Shown here piece after piece: positions 45,621-54,271 of a DNA stretch of 64,000 bases. The notes under the pieces were generated by a model. That model was not told where the DNA came from, searched no databases, and saw nothing but the letters and a program-made list of their open reading frames with translations. The stretch is from Treponema sp. (GTDB lineage Bacteria > Spirochaetota > Spirochaetia > Treponematales > Breznakiellaceae): NCBI GenBank assembly GCA_009787835.1, contig WQSN01000001.1:62001-126000 (forward strand), in the 5' to 3' direction. Made by a program: the position numbers and the translations under genes. How positions within the stretch are numbered: the first letter of the stretch is position 1; every line of letters starts with the position of its first letter.

Positions 45621-45707
45621 ATGATACTGCATTATAATGGATAAATTGGTTTTTTTTGTCAAGGGAGCGGTTTTTACCAGGAGAGAGCCATGCCGGGGAA
45701 AATATTG

Positions 45708-45732
45708 TAAATCCTTACGCTATAAGGATTTA
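45708..45732. repeat. Third hairpin of the TCCTTA/TAAGGA family
   Basis: TAAATCCTTA (45708-45717), five-base loop CGCTA, TAAGGATTTA (45723-45732): perfect 10-bp stem. Same core as the hairpins at 27635 and 45410, but upstream of tRNA-His rather than after a tRNA. Confidence 0.5.
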
Positions 45733-45817
45733 TTTGATAAAATACAACAGAATTAAGGTGTAAAAGCATAAAAATCAGGTTTTTTTCCAAAGCAGTCATA
45801 ATATTAGCCGGGGAAGG

Positions 45818-45846
45818 TTTCCATTTTTGATTTTATTTGTTATTAT
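45818..45846 (+). promoter_or_regulatory. Possible promoter of the GNAT gene
   Basis: -35 TTTCCA (45818-45823), 17-nt spacer, -10 TATTAT (45841-45846), ending 5 nt before the ATG. Predicts an mRNA starting at the start codon. The -35 is weak. Confidence 0.4.
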
Positions 45847-45851
45847 TAATT

Positions 45852-46301
45852 ATGGAAATTTTAGAGGTAATTGAAAATAAAGAACAATACATGGACTTAC
45901 TGTTACTGGCCGATGAACAGGAAAGTATGATCATGAAATACCTGAACAGGGGTGTTCTGTTTGCTTTATATGATGATTATGATTTAAAAACCGTAGCTGT
46001 TGTTACAAAAGAGAATGAAGATACATACGAAATTAAAAACATTGCGACGCTTAAGATATATCAAAGCAAGGGATATGGCAGAAAAATGATCAAACATATT
46101 ATCCAGTACTGTGAAAAAAAATGTAAATCTTTAATTGTAGGCACAGGAGAAATTGAAAAAGCGTTGCTTTTTTATGAAAAATGCGGATTTACTTTTTCGC
46201 ATACTGTCGAAGATTTTTTTATTAAAAATTATGATCATAAAATTTTTGATAATGGCATACAGCTAAAAGACATGATTTATTATAAGTACAAATTCAGTTA
46301 A
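45852..46301 (+). CDS. GNAT-family acetyltransferase
   Basis: A 149-residue acetyltransferase fold. The acetyl-CoA pyrophosphate loop is seen in YQSKGYGRKMIKHII (Q/RxxGxG/A pattern, about residues 74-88). The family's C-terminal block ALLFYEKCGFTFSHT lies at about 107-121. The substrate is unknown. I use the ATG at 45852; the longer frame begins at a TTG five codons earlier with no support. No Shine-Dalgarno site. It stands alone, convergent with mscS. Confidence 0.85.
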   Translation: MEILEVIENKEQYMDLLLLADEQESMIMKYLNRGVLFALYDDYDLKTVAVVTKENEDTYEIKNIATLKIYQSKGYGRKMIKHIIQYCEKKCKSLIVGTGEIEKALLFYEKCGFTFSHTVEDFFIKNYDHKIFDNGIQLKDMIYYKYKFS

Positions 46302-46303
46302 TA

Positions 46304-47155
46304 TTATAATTCAGACAGGGCTTTTTGTCCGTCAGAAGCAATTGCTGAAATTATATTTACATCCCTTTGCGGATACGGGATGTGAAGTCCGGCTTCTTCT
46401 ATTTTCTCTTTTAAGTTCCTCATTTGACGCCAATATACATCCCAGTAATTTTGATTATAAGCCCATGCCCGGATAACAAGGTTTACTGAACTGTCCTGCA
46501 TGGATTGGAGGAGCACCTGGGGAGCGGGTTCCGGTAAAAAGTTAGGCTCAGATTCCGCTATATTTTTTAACACTTTAAAGGCTGTTTCAAGCGAATCAGA
46601 ATAGGAAATCCTGACGGAAAGTTCCATTCGCCTTTTTAAATTCCTTGAATAATTTCTTAACGGGCTGCCCCAGATGCTTGAATTTGGAGCTGAAATAAAG
46701 ATGCCGTCAGGTGTTTCAAGTATTGTTGTAAAAAGACTGATTTCCTTTACGGTTCCGCTGAAAGATCCGAACTCAATAAATTCTCCACGGCGGTAGCTTC
46801 CCAAAAAAATCATTACAAAACCCGCAGCGATATTTCCAAGAGTGTCTTTCAGCGCAAGACCGATCGCAACGCCTGCCGCTCCAAGGATAGCGATAAAGCT
46901 TGTTGTGTTAATTCCGAAGATGTTAAGGATCATTATTATGCAAACAATCAATACCAAATACCGGATAATGCGGCATAAAATAATATTGACATGCTCATCT
47001 ACGTTTTTTTTACCTGTAGTTATTTTTTTTATCAGTTTATTAAATCCCTTGACAATCATCATGCCGGTTATCGCAATGATAATTGATACAATTATATCCT
47101 TGCTTAAATCCAGTAAATTACCGCCGAGATTATCCCACTGACTAAAAAATTCCAT
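46304..47155 (-). CDS. mscS: Small-conductance mechanosensitive channel MscS
   Basis: A 283-residue inner-membrane channel that opens when turgor rises. Membrane helices lie at about 20-38, 62-80 and 85-115. The pore-lining TM3 has the Gly/Ala pattern AILGAAGVAIGLALKDTLGNIAAG, followed by the beta domain (RRGEFIEFGSFSGTVKEI, TPDGIFISAPNS) and the alpha/beta C-terminal vestibule. Length equals the E. coli protein. The ribosome-binding site is AGCGGA. It is followed upstream (higher coordinates) by the SPOR-domain gene on the same strand, 33 bp apart. Confidence 0.95.
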   Translation of the reverse strand: MEFFSQWDNLGGNLLDLSKDIIVSIIIAITGMMIVKGFNKLIKKITTGKKNVDEHVNIILCRIIRYLVLIVCIIMILNIFGINTTSFIAILGAAGVAIGLALKDTLGNIAAGFVMIFLGSYRRGEFIEFGSFSGTVKEISLFTTILETPDGIFISAPNSSIWGSPLRNYSRNLKRRMELSVRISYSDSLETAFKVLKNIAESEPNFLPEPAPQVLLQSMQDSSVNLVIRAWAYNQNYWDVYWRQMRNLKEKIEEAGLHIPYPQRDVNIISAIASDGQKALSEL

Positions 47156-47188
47156 ACTTATCCGCTTCTCTGCCTGATTTATATTACA

Positions 47189-48805
47189 TTATCTGACATG
47201 TCTGACAAATGCGTCCATGTATCCAATGCTTTTAAAACGCTGCAATACCGCCGCGCTTTCACCCTGATTAAGCGGTCCCAAAAGAATACGGTACAGGTTA
47301 CCGCTGTCATTGTATATAACAGGCCCGTAATGGTAATCGATCATGCCTTTGGTTTTCTCGGCGGTTTCAGGAGAATCAACCGCAGCGATTTGCACATAAT
47401 ACGATCCGCGGTTAAGTTCTGACATGCTTGGGTATGAAACAACTTTTTTCTCCTCAGGCGCAGAGGTAACAGCCGGTATTGTATTTTGTATCTGCGTCTG
47501 TTTTACAGATTCAACTTCAGGCATTAGTACTATTTGTGATGCAGCAGCTGCCGCAGCAGACGGCTGTCTTATTGGCTCAACTTCGGGCATTAGTACAACC
47601 GCAGCTGTATCATTTACCTGAGTTGCAGGCTGATGTCTTATTGGTTCAATCTCATTCATTAATATACTCAGAGCAGCATCAGGCTGAGCATTTTCTCTTG
47701 CAGGTACAGCGCTAATGCGGGTAATCCCGGGAATTATATCAGATGGATCAATTCCGTAAATTGTTCCAGGCGGCGACGGAGGACGTTCCTGTGCAGGCAC
47801 TATATTGTACTGCGCCGCTTCACCGGCGGATTCAATTGTTACAGGAGTATCTGTAGTTTTCTCTTCAGGAATTAATTCTGCTATTTCTATAACGGCTTCT
47901 TCTTCAGGAACCAATTCAGCAATTTCTTCGACAGCTTCCTCTTCGGGAATGTGTTCCGCTACTTCCACAATAGTTTGTTCTTCAGGAATTAATTCGGCAA
48001 TTTCTTCGACAACTTCCTCTTCGGGAATTATTTCCGCTACTTCCACAACAGTTTGTTCTTCAGGAACTAATTCAGCAATTTCTTCGACAACTTCCTCTTC
48101 GGGAATGTGTTCCGCCACTTCCACAACAGTTTGTTCTTCAGGAATTAATTCGGCTATTTCTTCGACTGTTGTTTCTTCGGGAATGTTATCCACGATCTCC
48201 GATGCATCAAATAATGCTGAATGCGGAGGATCTCCTGATACAATATATTCAGGAAGATCCACGATACCCATCCTTCTTCCGCCCCATTCAGTTTCTAAAA
48301 GATAACCCGGCGCTCCTGAGCCTGTTGTAATTTCAGGAGGCGTTTCCTGCCTTACAGGAGGAGATGCAGCCACGGCGGTTTCCATTCTTTCAATCTCTTC
48401 CTGATAATTTTCTTCTGTAATTATATTTCCGGAATCAAAATCATGAATTCCTGCGGCCAGACTTTCTGTAAACCGCAAATAGGCAATTGGATCTGATGGC
48501 TGAGACATTCTTATTCTGCTTATGGAACCGGAACGCATTCCTATTAACTCCGCTGCTTCACGGGAAACAATCGCGAGAAGGCCCGGACTGTCGAGGCTGT
48601 TTGCGACAATTACGCGGGTGCTCCTGTTTGTTTCAATATTGGTAATGTCTACCACTGTATTTCTGGGAAAAGAATTTGTCGCTATATAGCGTCCTGTTGA
48701 CGGTAATTCACCGTCAGGCGCGGTTGCCGCGGCTCCTTCCCAGGCGATTAAGCCTGAAACTGCAATAAGAGCCAGACCAATTATAATAATTATTTTTAAT
48801 CTCAT
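47189..48805 (-). CDS. RlpA-like/SPOR-domain envelope protein with 13-residue repeats
   Basis: A 538-residue exported protein. An N-terminal signal/anchor (about 4-22) is followed by an RlpA-like double-psi beta-barrel (about 38-92: GRYIATNSFPRNTVVDITN, then RVIVANSL). A low-complexity middle holds nine tandem 13-residue units (204-320, consensus IAELIPEEQTVVE) and three VLMPEVEPIRQ-type repeats (about 378-437). The C-terminal SPOR domain (about 467-538: SYYVQIAAVDSPETAEK, LYRILLGPLNQGE) binds bare peptidoglycan at division sites. The middle is probably an extended spacer across the periplasm. GAGG lies five bases before the ATG. It pairs with the secreted protein gene upstream. Confidence 0.88.
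   Translation of the reverse strand: MRLKIIIIIGLALIAVSGLIAWEGAAATAPDGELPSTGRYIATNSFPRNTVVDITNIETNRSTRVIVANSLDSPGLLAIVSREAAELIGMRSGSISRIRMSQPSDPIAYLRFTESLAAGIHDFDSGNIITEENYQEEIERMETAVAASPPVRQETPPEITTGSGAPGYLLETEWGGRRMGIVDLPEYIVSGDPPHSALFDASEIVDNIPEETTVEEIAELIPEEQTVVEVAEHIPEEEVVEEIAELVPEEQTVVEVAEIIPEEEVVEEIAELIPEEQTIVEVAEHIPEEEAVEEIAELVPEEEAVIEIAELIPEEKTTDTPVTIESAGEAAQYNIVPAQERPPSPPGTIYGIDPSDIIPGITRISAVPARENAQPDAALSILMNEIEPIRHQPATQVNDTAAVVLMPEVEPIRQPSAAAAAASQIVLMPEVESVKQTQIQNTIPAVTSAPEEKKVVSYPSMSELNRGSYYVQIAAVDSPETAEKTKGMIDYHYGPVIYNDSGNLYRILLGPLNQGESAAVLQRFKSIGYMDAFVRHVR
47846..48196 (-). repeat. Coding tandem repeat: nine 39-bp units (paired as 78-bp)
   Basis: Encodes residues 204-320 of the SPOR protein. 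Units alternate between types ending EEQTVVE and EEEVVEE, so the higher-order period is 26 residues. The inner units are the most alike at DNA level, the outer ones diverged, as expected from slippage or unequal crossing-over. Confidence 0.9.
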
Positions 48806-48813
48806 TTTAACCT

Positions 48814-49296
48814 CTACTGTGCGTTAATATGGGGAATCAATCCCCTCGCGATTATTTTAAGCGCGTCAACTTCTTCTCTTGTTGTCCTGTATGTTCTTCC
48901 GGACATTTGATTTTCAAAAATTTTTTTATTCGGATTTGTACTGAACAGGACAAGCGTAATTTCAAGCGGCATTTGAGAACCGGTAGAATAATCCAGCTGA
49001 GCTATAATAAAATAATTCGCTCCGGTGTTCCCTGCTTCTGTGATATCCGCTTCAAATATTTTTTGTATTTCGCCTGACGGCTTTGAATCAAGACGCAAGG
49101 TAACCGCGTTGCTGACAATATACCCTTCATCAAAAAAAACATCCAAAAGTGTATTTTCCCATTGCATTGAATGCTGCCTTCTTGTTCCTTCCGCAGGCAC
49201 ACCGGTTTCAATAATAAAAAACGAAACCATTGTTGCCTCGATGTTTAGGCAAATAAACAGACCCAAACACATTGTAATGGCGGTTTTTCTTATCAT
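48814..49296 (-). CDS. Small secreted protein of unknown function
   Basis: A 160-residue protein starting at the ATG at 49296, with GGAGG close upstream. A longer frame to 49374 has no such site. Hydrophobic signal sequence at about residues 5-21 (TAITMCLGLFICLNIEA). The mature part has a strand/helix pattern (NYFIIAQLDYSTGSQMPLEITLVLFST) and no motif I can name; it looks similar in kind to small periplasmic lipocalin- or CsgG-like proteins of spirochaetes, but this is a guess. Its stop is 8 bp before the SPOR gene start, so the two are surely co-transcribed and may act together in the envelope. Confidence 0.75.
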   Translation of the reverse strand: MIRKTAITMCLGLFICLNIEATMVSFFIIETGVPAEGTRRQHSMQWENTLLDVFFDEGYIVSNAVTLRLDSKPSGEIQKIFEADITEAGNTGANYFIIAQLDYSTGSQMPLEITLVLFSTNPNKKIFENQMSGRTYRTTREEVDALKIIARGLIPHINAQ

Positions 49297-49363
49297 ACAC
49301 TCCTCCGTCTCCATTATCGGCACTATCTGTAAATATCTGGAGCCTTGAGAATTAAGAGCTTTG

Positions 49364-49393
49364 TGGACAGACACTATCCAAAATGTCTATAAT
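49364..49393 (+). promoter_or_regulatory. Promoter of the antiterminator gene and polysaccharide locus
   Basis: -35 TGGACA (49364-49369), 18-nt spacer, perfect -10 TATAAT (49388-49393). Predicted leader of only about 5 nt before the ATG at 49405; no Shine-Dalgarno site. Confidence 0.65.
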
Positions 49394-49404
49394 GCATAAT
49401 TACA

Positions 49405-49950
49405 ATGAATTATTATGCAATACAGGTAAAAAGCAAGGGTGAAAAACAATTTATAAAACGTTTTAAATCTTTAAATCCGGAAATTACTCTTCCCATGCAT
49501 TTCCTTCAGAGAACTCTGAACATCAGAAGGAGCGGAAAAATTAAACCTTCAACATCCGCGATTTTTCCGGGTTATATTTTTATAGAAGCGGAATCTGATG
49601 ATGTAATTATTGCGTATCAATGGGAGTTCAGGCGCACTGATGGTTTCTACCGCTTCCTGAGATCCAATCAACAGATAACCCCGCTTACTGACCGCGATTT
49701 GGAACTTGTGCTTCACTTTATTAATAACGCAGGACCCGTCGCGGGAAGGTCTAAAGTTTACTTTAACGAGAATTCGCGCATTGTTGTTGTCGAAGGTCCT
49801 CTTTTAGGTCTTGAGGGAAGGATTGTCAAGGTCGATAAAAGAAAGGAAAGGGTAAAAGTTTTACTTGATTTGTATAACGACTCTTTCGCCATTGATCTGG
49901 GTTTTGAAGTAATCGGATCATTGGAACCTGTCAATAAAGGGGCAAGATAA
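49405..49950 (+). CDS. NusG-like specialised antiterminator (LoaP/UpxY type)
   Basis: A 181-residue NusG paralogue. The NGN domain (about 1-110) begins MNYYAIQVKSKGEKQFIKRF and has the FPGYIFIEAE strand. A KOW domain (about 125-165) has NSRIVVVEGPLLGLEGRIVKV. Such proteins bind RNA polymerase and let it read through long operons; LoaP and UpxY members sit first in polysaccharide clusters, as here. It is the lead gene of the surface-polysaccharide locus that fills the rest of the window. Its stop codon TAA overlaps the presumed ATA start of the next gene. Confidence 0.9.
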   Translation: MNYYAIQVKSKGEKQFIKRFKSLNPEITLPMHFLQRTLNIRRSGKIKPSTSAIFPGYIFIEAESDDVIIAYQWEFRRTDGFYRFLRSNQQITPLTDRDLELVLHFINNAGPVAGRSKVYFNENSRIVVVEGPLLGLEGRIVKVDKRKERVKVLLDLYNDSFAIDLGFEVIGSLEPVNKGAR

Positions 49951-51404
49951 CGCAAAAGCTTAAACGTATATATATTATTGGCGCAGGTTTCGCAGGACGC
50001 GCGTTAGCCGGTGAAATAAAGGCAAAAGCCGTATTCGGCGAAGTTGTAGCTTTTCTCGATGATGATCCGCAAAAGATTGGCCATAAAATCGACGGGATAC
50101 CTGTTCTTGGCCCCATCAAGGATGTAGCGATTCTGCTCAGGATGAATCCGGCGGATGAGGCAATCATCGCAATTCCCGGCGCCAGCAGGGAGTACCTGAA
50201 AGAACTCTATGCCATTCTAAAAAAAGCTCAATTCCAGCAAATCCGCATTCTGCCGGGAATATCGCAAATTATCGAAGAAGACGCTCGTTTTATTCAAACC
50301 CGCTCTATCGATCTCCAGGATCTTTTGGGCAGAAACCCGGTTGTAATCAAATTAAAACAAAGCCTTTCCTATCTTCGCGGCAAGCGCGTTCTTGTTACAG
50401 GCGCGGGCGGTTCTATCGGCAGTGAGTTATGCCGTCAACTGCTATCAGGCGGAGCTTCCCGCCTTTACCTTTTCGGTCATGGTGAAAATTCCATTTACCA
50501 GATTGACAGGGAATTAAGACTGCTCCAGGAAGAAGGCGTTGGCGAAAAAGCCGCTCTTGTTCCGGTTATTGGCGATCTTAAAGATGCGGATTATGTAAAC
50601 TATATTTTAAGCAATTTAAAGGCAGATATTATCTTTCATACAGCGGCATATAAACATGTTCCCATGATGGAGGAAAATCCTGTTGCGGCAATAGAAAATA
50701 ATGTCCTTGGCACTGAAAATCTGATTAATGCCGCTGTTAAAAATAATATTAAAAGATTCGTTCACATCACTACCGACAAGGCTGTCGAACCTGTTTCAGT
50801 GTACGGAGCGTCAAAATTCATCTGTGAACAGATGGTGCTGGAAGCCGCCAGCAGAAACGGTCCTAATTTTATGGTAGTCCGCTTTGGCAATGTGCTGGGT
50901 TCCCGAGGCTCAATTGTGCCTCTTTTTCAGCAGCAGATCGAAAAAGGCGGCCCTGTTACAGTAACTCATCCTGATATACGCCGCTGGTTTATGACAATCA
51001 GCGAAGCATGTTCTTTGGTACTCAAGGCAGGAGGCGTTGGCGAAAACGGATGTCTGTATCTTCTTGATATGGGAGAGCCTGTACGTATCCGCGACCTGGC
51101 GGAACAGTTAATACGTTTCCACGGCTTTGAACCTGAAACAGACATTAAAATCGTATACACAGGGATGCGGCCTGGTGAGCGTATGGATGAACTTCTCTGG
51201 TCATCAGACGAAGATCCTGTTGAAACTGAACACAATCGTATACTCAGGGTCAACCGCAAAAAGCCGCTGCCCGTTGACATTAAATCACTAATTGAGGAAC
51301 TCCGTCCAGTTTGCCGCCTTGATCCTGAAAAACCGCAAGCGTACCGCAATTCCAAAATGTTATTGAGTGTCCTGAAAGACAAAGGTATATGCCACGCGGA
51401 ATAG
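49947..51404 (+). CDS. CapD/FlaA1-like nucleotide-sugar dehydratase/epimerase with non-standard start
   Basis: About 485 residues. An N-terminal Rossmann CoA-binding-like domain (RIYIIGAGFAGRALAGEIK, VVAFLDDDPQKIG) is followed by an SDR domain (VTGAGGSIGSELCRQLL, TTDKAVEPVSVYGASK, RPGERMDELLW). It probably acts on UDP-GlcNAc-type sugars for the polysaccharide. The usual four membrane helices of the long family members are absent. The N-terminal domain is in frame and conserved, yet no ATG, GTG or TTG occurs before 50142. The natural start is ATA at 49947, with AAAGGGG four bases upstream and overlapping the previous stop as ATAA. The active-site Tyr (SVYGASK) is present where many CapD relatives have Met. 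Confidence 0.85.
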   Translation: MTQKLKRIYIIGAGFAGRALAGEIKAKAVFGEVVAFLDDDPQKIGHKIDGIPVLGPIKDVAILLRMNPADEAIIAIPGASREYLKELYAILKKAQFQQIRILPGISQIIEEDARFIQTRSIDLQDLLGRNPVVIKLKQSLSYLRGKRVLVTGAGGSIGSELCRQLLSGGASRLYLFGHGENSIYQIDRELRLLQEEGVGEKAALVPVIGDLKDADYVNYILSNLKADIIFHTAAYKHVPMMEENPVAAIENNVLGTENLINAAVKNNIKRFVHITTDKAVEPVSVYGASKFICEQMVLEAASRNGPNFMVVRFGNVLGSRGSIVPLFQQQIEKGGPVTVTHPDIRRWFMTISEACSLVLKAGGVGENGCLYLLDMGEPVRIRDLAEQLIRFHGFEPETDIKIVYTGMRPGERMDELLWSSDEDPVETEHNRILRVNRKKPLPVDIKSLIEELRPVCRLDPEKPQAYRNSKMLLSVLKDKGICHAE

Positions 51405-51429
51405 AAACCAGTACTGAAGAAAACCTCAA

Positions 51430-51458
51430 TTGATAACATTTATAAAATCAAATAAAAT
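51430..51458 (+). promoter_or_regulatory. Internal promoter of the xanthine dehydrogenase-type operon
   Basis: -35 TTGATA (51430-51435), 17-nt spacer, -10 TAAAAT (51453-51458), 9 nt before the ATG at 51468. Predicted leader about 3 nt; no Shine-Dalgarno site. Confidence 0.6.
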
Positions 51459-51467
51459 ACTCTCTAC

Positions 51468-53789
51468 ATGGAAGAATTCGTTTATCTGGAAGATATTTAT
51501 CCGCCCAATTCATTATACGCGGCCATTATAAGATCTCCCATCGCTAAAGGCTCCCTGAAATCAATTTTATTGCCCGTATTACCTGAAAATTATTTTTTTA
51601 TTACAGCCGCGAATATCCCCGGTGAAAACAGACTGGAAGATACAAACATCCCAATTCTCGCAGACAGAATACTTTCATATATCGGAGAGCCAATTGCTCT
51701 GCTGGTGGGACAGGATAAAACGGTACTGGAAGAATTTATCAGCCTCTGTAAAATTGAAACAGACGAAGAAAAACCGGTCTTTTCATACGAGCAAAACAGT
51801 AGTGATGATTTATCAAACATAACCGCGGTAAGGGAAATAAAATCAGGAGAGCCTGAAAAATATTTTTCGCATCTTCGGCCTGAAACTTCGCAAACCGGAG
51901 AGGCTCCGCAGGAGGCTGCAGAAAGCGCGGCAAAAATAATAAGCGGCAATTATGTTACAGGAATTCAGGATCACTGGTACGCTGAACCGGGAGGAGCTGT
52001 AACATGGTATGAAAATGTCAGTAATAATAAACCGGAAGAGAATATAAAAAACATTAAAAAAAGCACAGATAAGGATTTAAAAAACAAAAAAACATCTGAC
52101 ACGCCGCAGGCGAATAAATTAATTGTTAAAACCGCGACTCAATGGCCTTATCATGTAAAACGTTCTGTTTCCCGCACATTGGGAATTGATCCATCATTAG
52201 TTTCTGTCGAGCCGACTTCCCTAAGTTTACACATGGACGGTAAACTGGTCTTTTCATCACTGATTGCCTGCCGCGCGGCGCTGGGAACATATATTGCTAA
52301 AAAACCTGTTCGATTAATCCTTGACAGGGAAGAGGATTTTCTTTATTCCCCCAAACGTTTCAAATCAAATATTGATATTAAAACTGCCATTGATGAAAAC
52401 GGAAAAATTTTGGCCGCCGATATAGTCATTTGTGTTAACCTTGGCGCATTCGGGATTAACAGCGATGAGATACTTGACCAGGTTTGTATTGGCGTTCTTG
52501 GGTATTACAATATAAAAAATATAAAATTGACAGCAAAGGCATTCAGGACAAATATTCCGCCGCAAGGGCCGTTTTCCGGTTTCGGATTGGCTCAGGGGCT
52601 ATTTGCCATGGAATGCCATGTTTCGCATATCGCAGATTCATTGCATCTTGATCCTGCTCAATGGCGAAAACCTCATCTGGATTATTCGCGTTTTACGCAC
52701 TTGTACTGGAACACAAAACGTGAAGGCGACAATGACAGGAAGTCCTCTCAAGGATCGCAAAAAAACCAGGGACCGATTGAAGATCTAATCGACAGAACCG
52801 CTTTAATGAGCGACTATAACAGAAAATGGGCTTCAAATGAACTATTGCGGAAATACAGGAAAGACAATTCATTAGTGATTGAAAAAGGAGAAAATCCCAG
52901 AGGCATCGGAATTGCGCTTGGTTTTCAGGGCAGCGGCCTGTTGTACAATGGTGATGATAAAGGAAACTACAGCGTTGAAATTACGCTGACCAAGGAAAGC
53001 ATTCTGGAAATTAGGGCAAGCATTACAAGCAATGACGGAAACTATGAAAAAATATGGGCGAAAGTCGCGTCGCAGATAATTTCCATAGAGCCTGAAAATG
53101 TACGGGTTATCTCAAACAATGCGCCTGACTGCGGCCCTTCATGCGCTTCAAGAAATATAACATCTGTTACCAGATTGATAGAAAAATGCTGCCAGGTAAT
53201 ACGCAAACAGCGTTTTCACGATCCTCTGCCAATAACGGTACGCCGCGCCATGAAATCCCAGAGCGGATTATTATGGAACGGGCTTATCACGCCGCCAGCC
53301 GGAAAAGTTATAAACGCTGCAAGCTTTTCTAAATTTGGGTTAGCCTGCGCGGTTGTAGAAGTAACAATAGACATGATTGAGTGCATTCCAAAAATCCGCG
53401 GTATCTGGCTTGGAATTGACGGCGGAAAGATTATTTCAATTAACAGATCGAAAAGAAGCCTTGTCCGAGGAGCCACTCAGGCGCTTGGCTGGGCTTATAC
53501 AGAAAATATTGAATATGTAAACGGGATTCTGTCCAAAAGCTGTTATGAAAATTACACAATACCGACAGCGGAGGATATTCCTCCGATTTATCCTGATTTT
53601 GTACCCAATGATACAGGCGAATCAAGAGGAATAGGAGAGCTTCCGTTTACCTGTATACCGGCGGCTTTTATACAGGCAGTCTCGCAGGCGCTTGATTATA
53701 ATTTTAAATCCATTCCCCTGAACAGAAAAGAAATCTGGAACATTATTCATAATAAAAAAAATGAAACGCCCGCGCAGGGGGCAAAATGA
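51468..53789 (+). CDS. Xanthine dehydrogenase/aldehyde oxidase-type molybdenum subunit
   Basis: A 773-residue molybdopterin-binding large subunit. Landmarks: N-terminal a/b hammerhead-like region (SLYAAIIRSPIAKGSL, IGEPIALLVG), then the Mo-site domains (QWPYHVKRSVSRTLGI, RPVRL-type KPVRLILDREEDF). The block IPPQGPFSGFGLAQGL stands where GAFRGFG is usual, and the C-terminal GESRGIGELPF holds the catalytic Glu. A Lys/Asn-rich insert (about residues 180-215) breaks the first domain. The substrate could be a purine or another N-heterocycle or aldehyde; not decidable. It overlaps the Fe-S subunit gene by four bases. Confidence 0.9.
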   Translation: MEEFVYLEDIYPPNSLYAAIIRSPIAKGSLKSILLPVLPENYFFITAANIPGENRLEDTNIPILADRILSYIGEPIALLVGQDKTVLEEFISLCKIETDEEKPVFSYEQNSSDDLSNITAVREIKSGEPEKYFSHLRPETSQTGEAPQEAAESAAKIISGNYVTGIQDHWYAEPGGAVTWYENVSNNKPEENIKNIKKSTDKDLKNKKTSDTPQANKLIVKTATQWPYHVKRSVSRTLGIDPSLVSVEPTSLSLHMDGKLVFSSLIACRAALGTYIAKKPVRLILDREEDFLYSPKRFKSNIDIKTAIDENGKILAADIVICVNLGAFGINSDEILDQVCIGVLGYYNIKNIKLTAKAFRTNIPPQGPFSGFGLAQGLFAMECHVSHIADSLHLDPAQWRKPHLDYSRFTHLYWNTKREGDNDRKSSQGSQKNQGPIEDLIDRTALMSDYNRKWASNELLRKYRKDNSLVIEKGENPRGIGIALGFQGSGLLYNGDDKGNYSVEITLTKESILEIRASITSNDGNYEKIWAKVASQIISIEPENVRVISNNAPDCGPSCASRNITSVTRLIEKCCQVIRKQRFHDPLPITVRRAMKSQSGLLWNGLITPPAGKVINAASFSKFGLACAVVEVTIDMIECIPKIRGIWLGIDGGKIISINRSKRSLVRGATQALGWAYTENIEYVNGILSKSCYENYTIPTAEDIPPIYPDFVPNDTGESRGIGELPFTCIPAAFIQAVSQALDYNFKSIPLNRKEIWNIIHNKKNETPAQGAK

Positions 53790-54271
53790 CAATCAATTTT
53801 ATTTTAAACGGCGATGATGTTGTTGTACGCTGCGAGCCATGTGAAAGGCTGATCGATATCCTGCGTGGGAATTTTGGTTTATTGGGATCCAAATCAGGAT
53901 GCCTTACAGGACAATGCGGCGCATGTACGGTAATTTTAAACGGTCAGGTAAGTAATGCCTGCCTGGTTCCCGCGTTTAAATTAACCGGCAGTGAAATTAT
54001 CACAATAGAGGGATTTTCCCAGACCATTGAATATCAGGAAATTTTAACAGGGTATAAGCAGGTGCATTTGGGAAATTGCGGTTATTGTGAATCCGGAAAA
54101 ATTCTCTGTACAGAAACCCTTCTTGACAGAATCCCAATCCCGTCCAGAGAGGAAATACTGATAGGATTTTCAGGCATAAAGTGCCGCTGTACAAGCCCTG
54201 AAAGAATGATTGAAGCTGTCAATCTTATCGCAGGCGAACGCCAGAGGAGGCTTTATGGACGCTCCTCATAA
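53786..54271 (+). CDS. Xanthine dehydrogenase-type [2Fe-2S] subunit
   Basis: A 161-residue electron-transfer subunit. Residues about 38-60 bind the plant-type cluster (CLTGQCGACTVILNG, then NAC). The C-terminal helical domain binds the second cluster (GNCGYCESGKILC and KCRCTS). All eight expected cysteines appear to be present. It moves electrons from the Mo site to FAD. The start ATG overlaps the Mo-subunit stop in ATGA, and its end overlaps the FAD subunit by 17 bp. Gene order Mo, Fe-S, FAD is one of the usual ones. Confidence 0.94.
   Translation: MTINFILNGDDVVVRCEPCERLIDILRGNFGLLGSKSGCLTGQCGACTVILNGQVSNACLVPAFKLTGSEIITIEGFSQTIEYQEILTGYKQVHLGNCGYCESGKILCTETLLDRIPIPSREEILIGFSGIKCRCTSPERMIEAVNLIAGERQRRLYGRSS

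Noticed and set aside
47846..48196. CRISPR-like periodic repeats
   Set aside because: Units abut with no unique spacers and are in frame with a long protein.
47805..48305. 166-codon plus-strand Ser/Thr-rich frame
   Set aside because: It is the mirror of the 13-residue coding repeat of the SPOR protein; the repetitive look comes from that gene.
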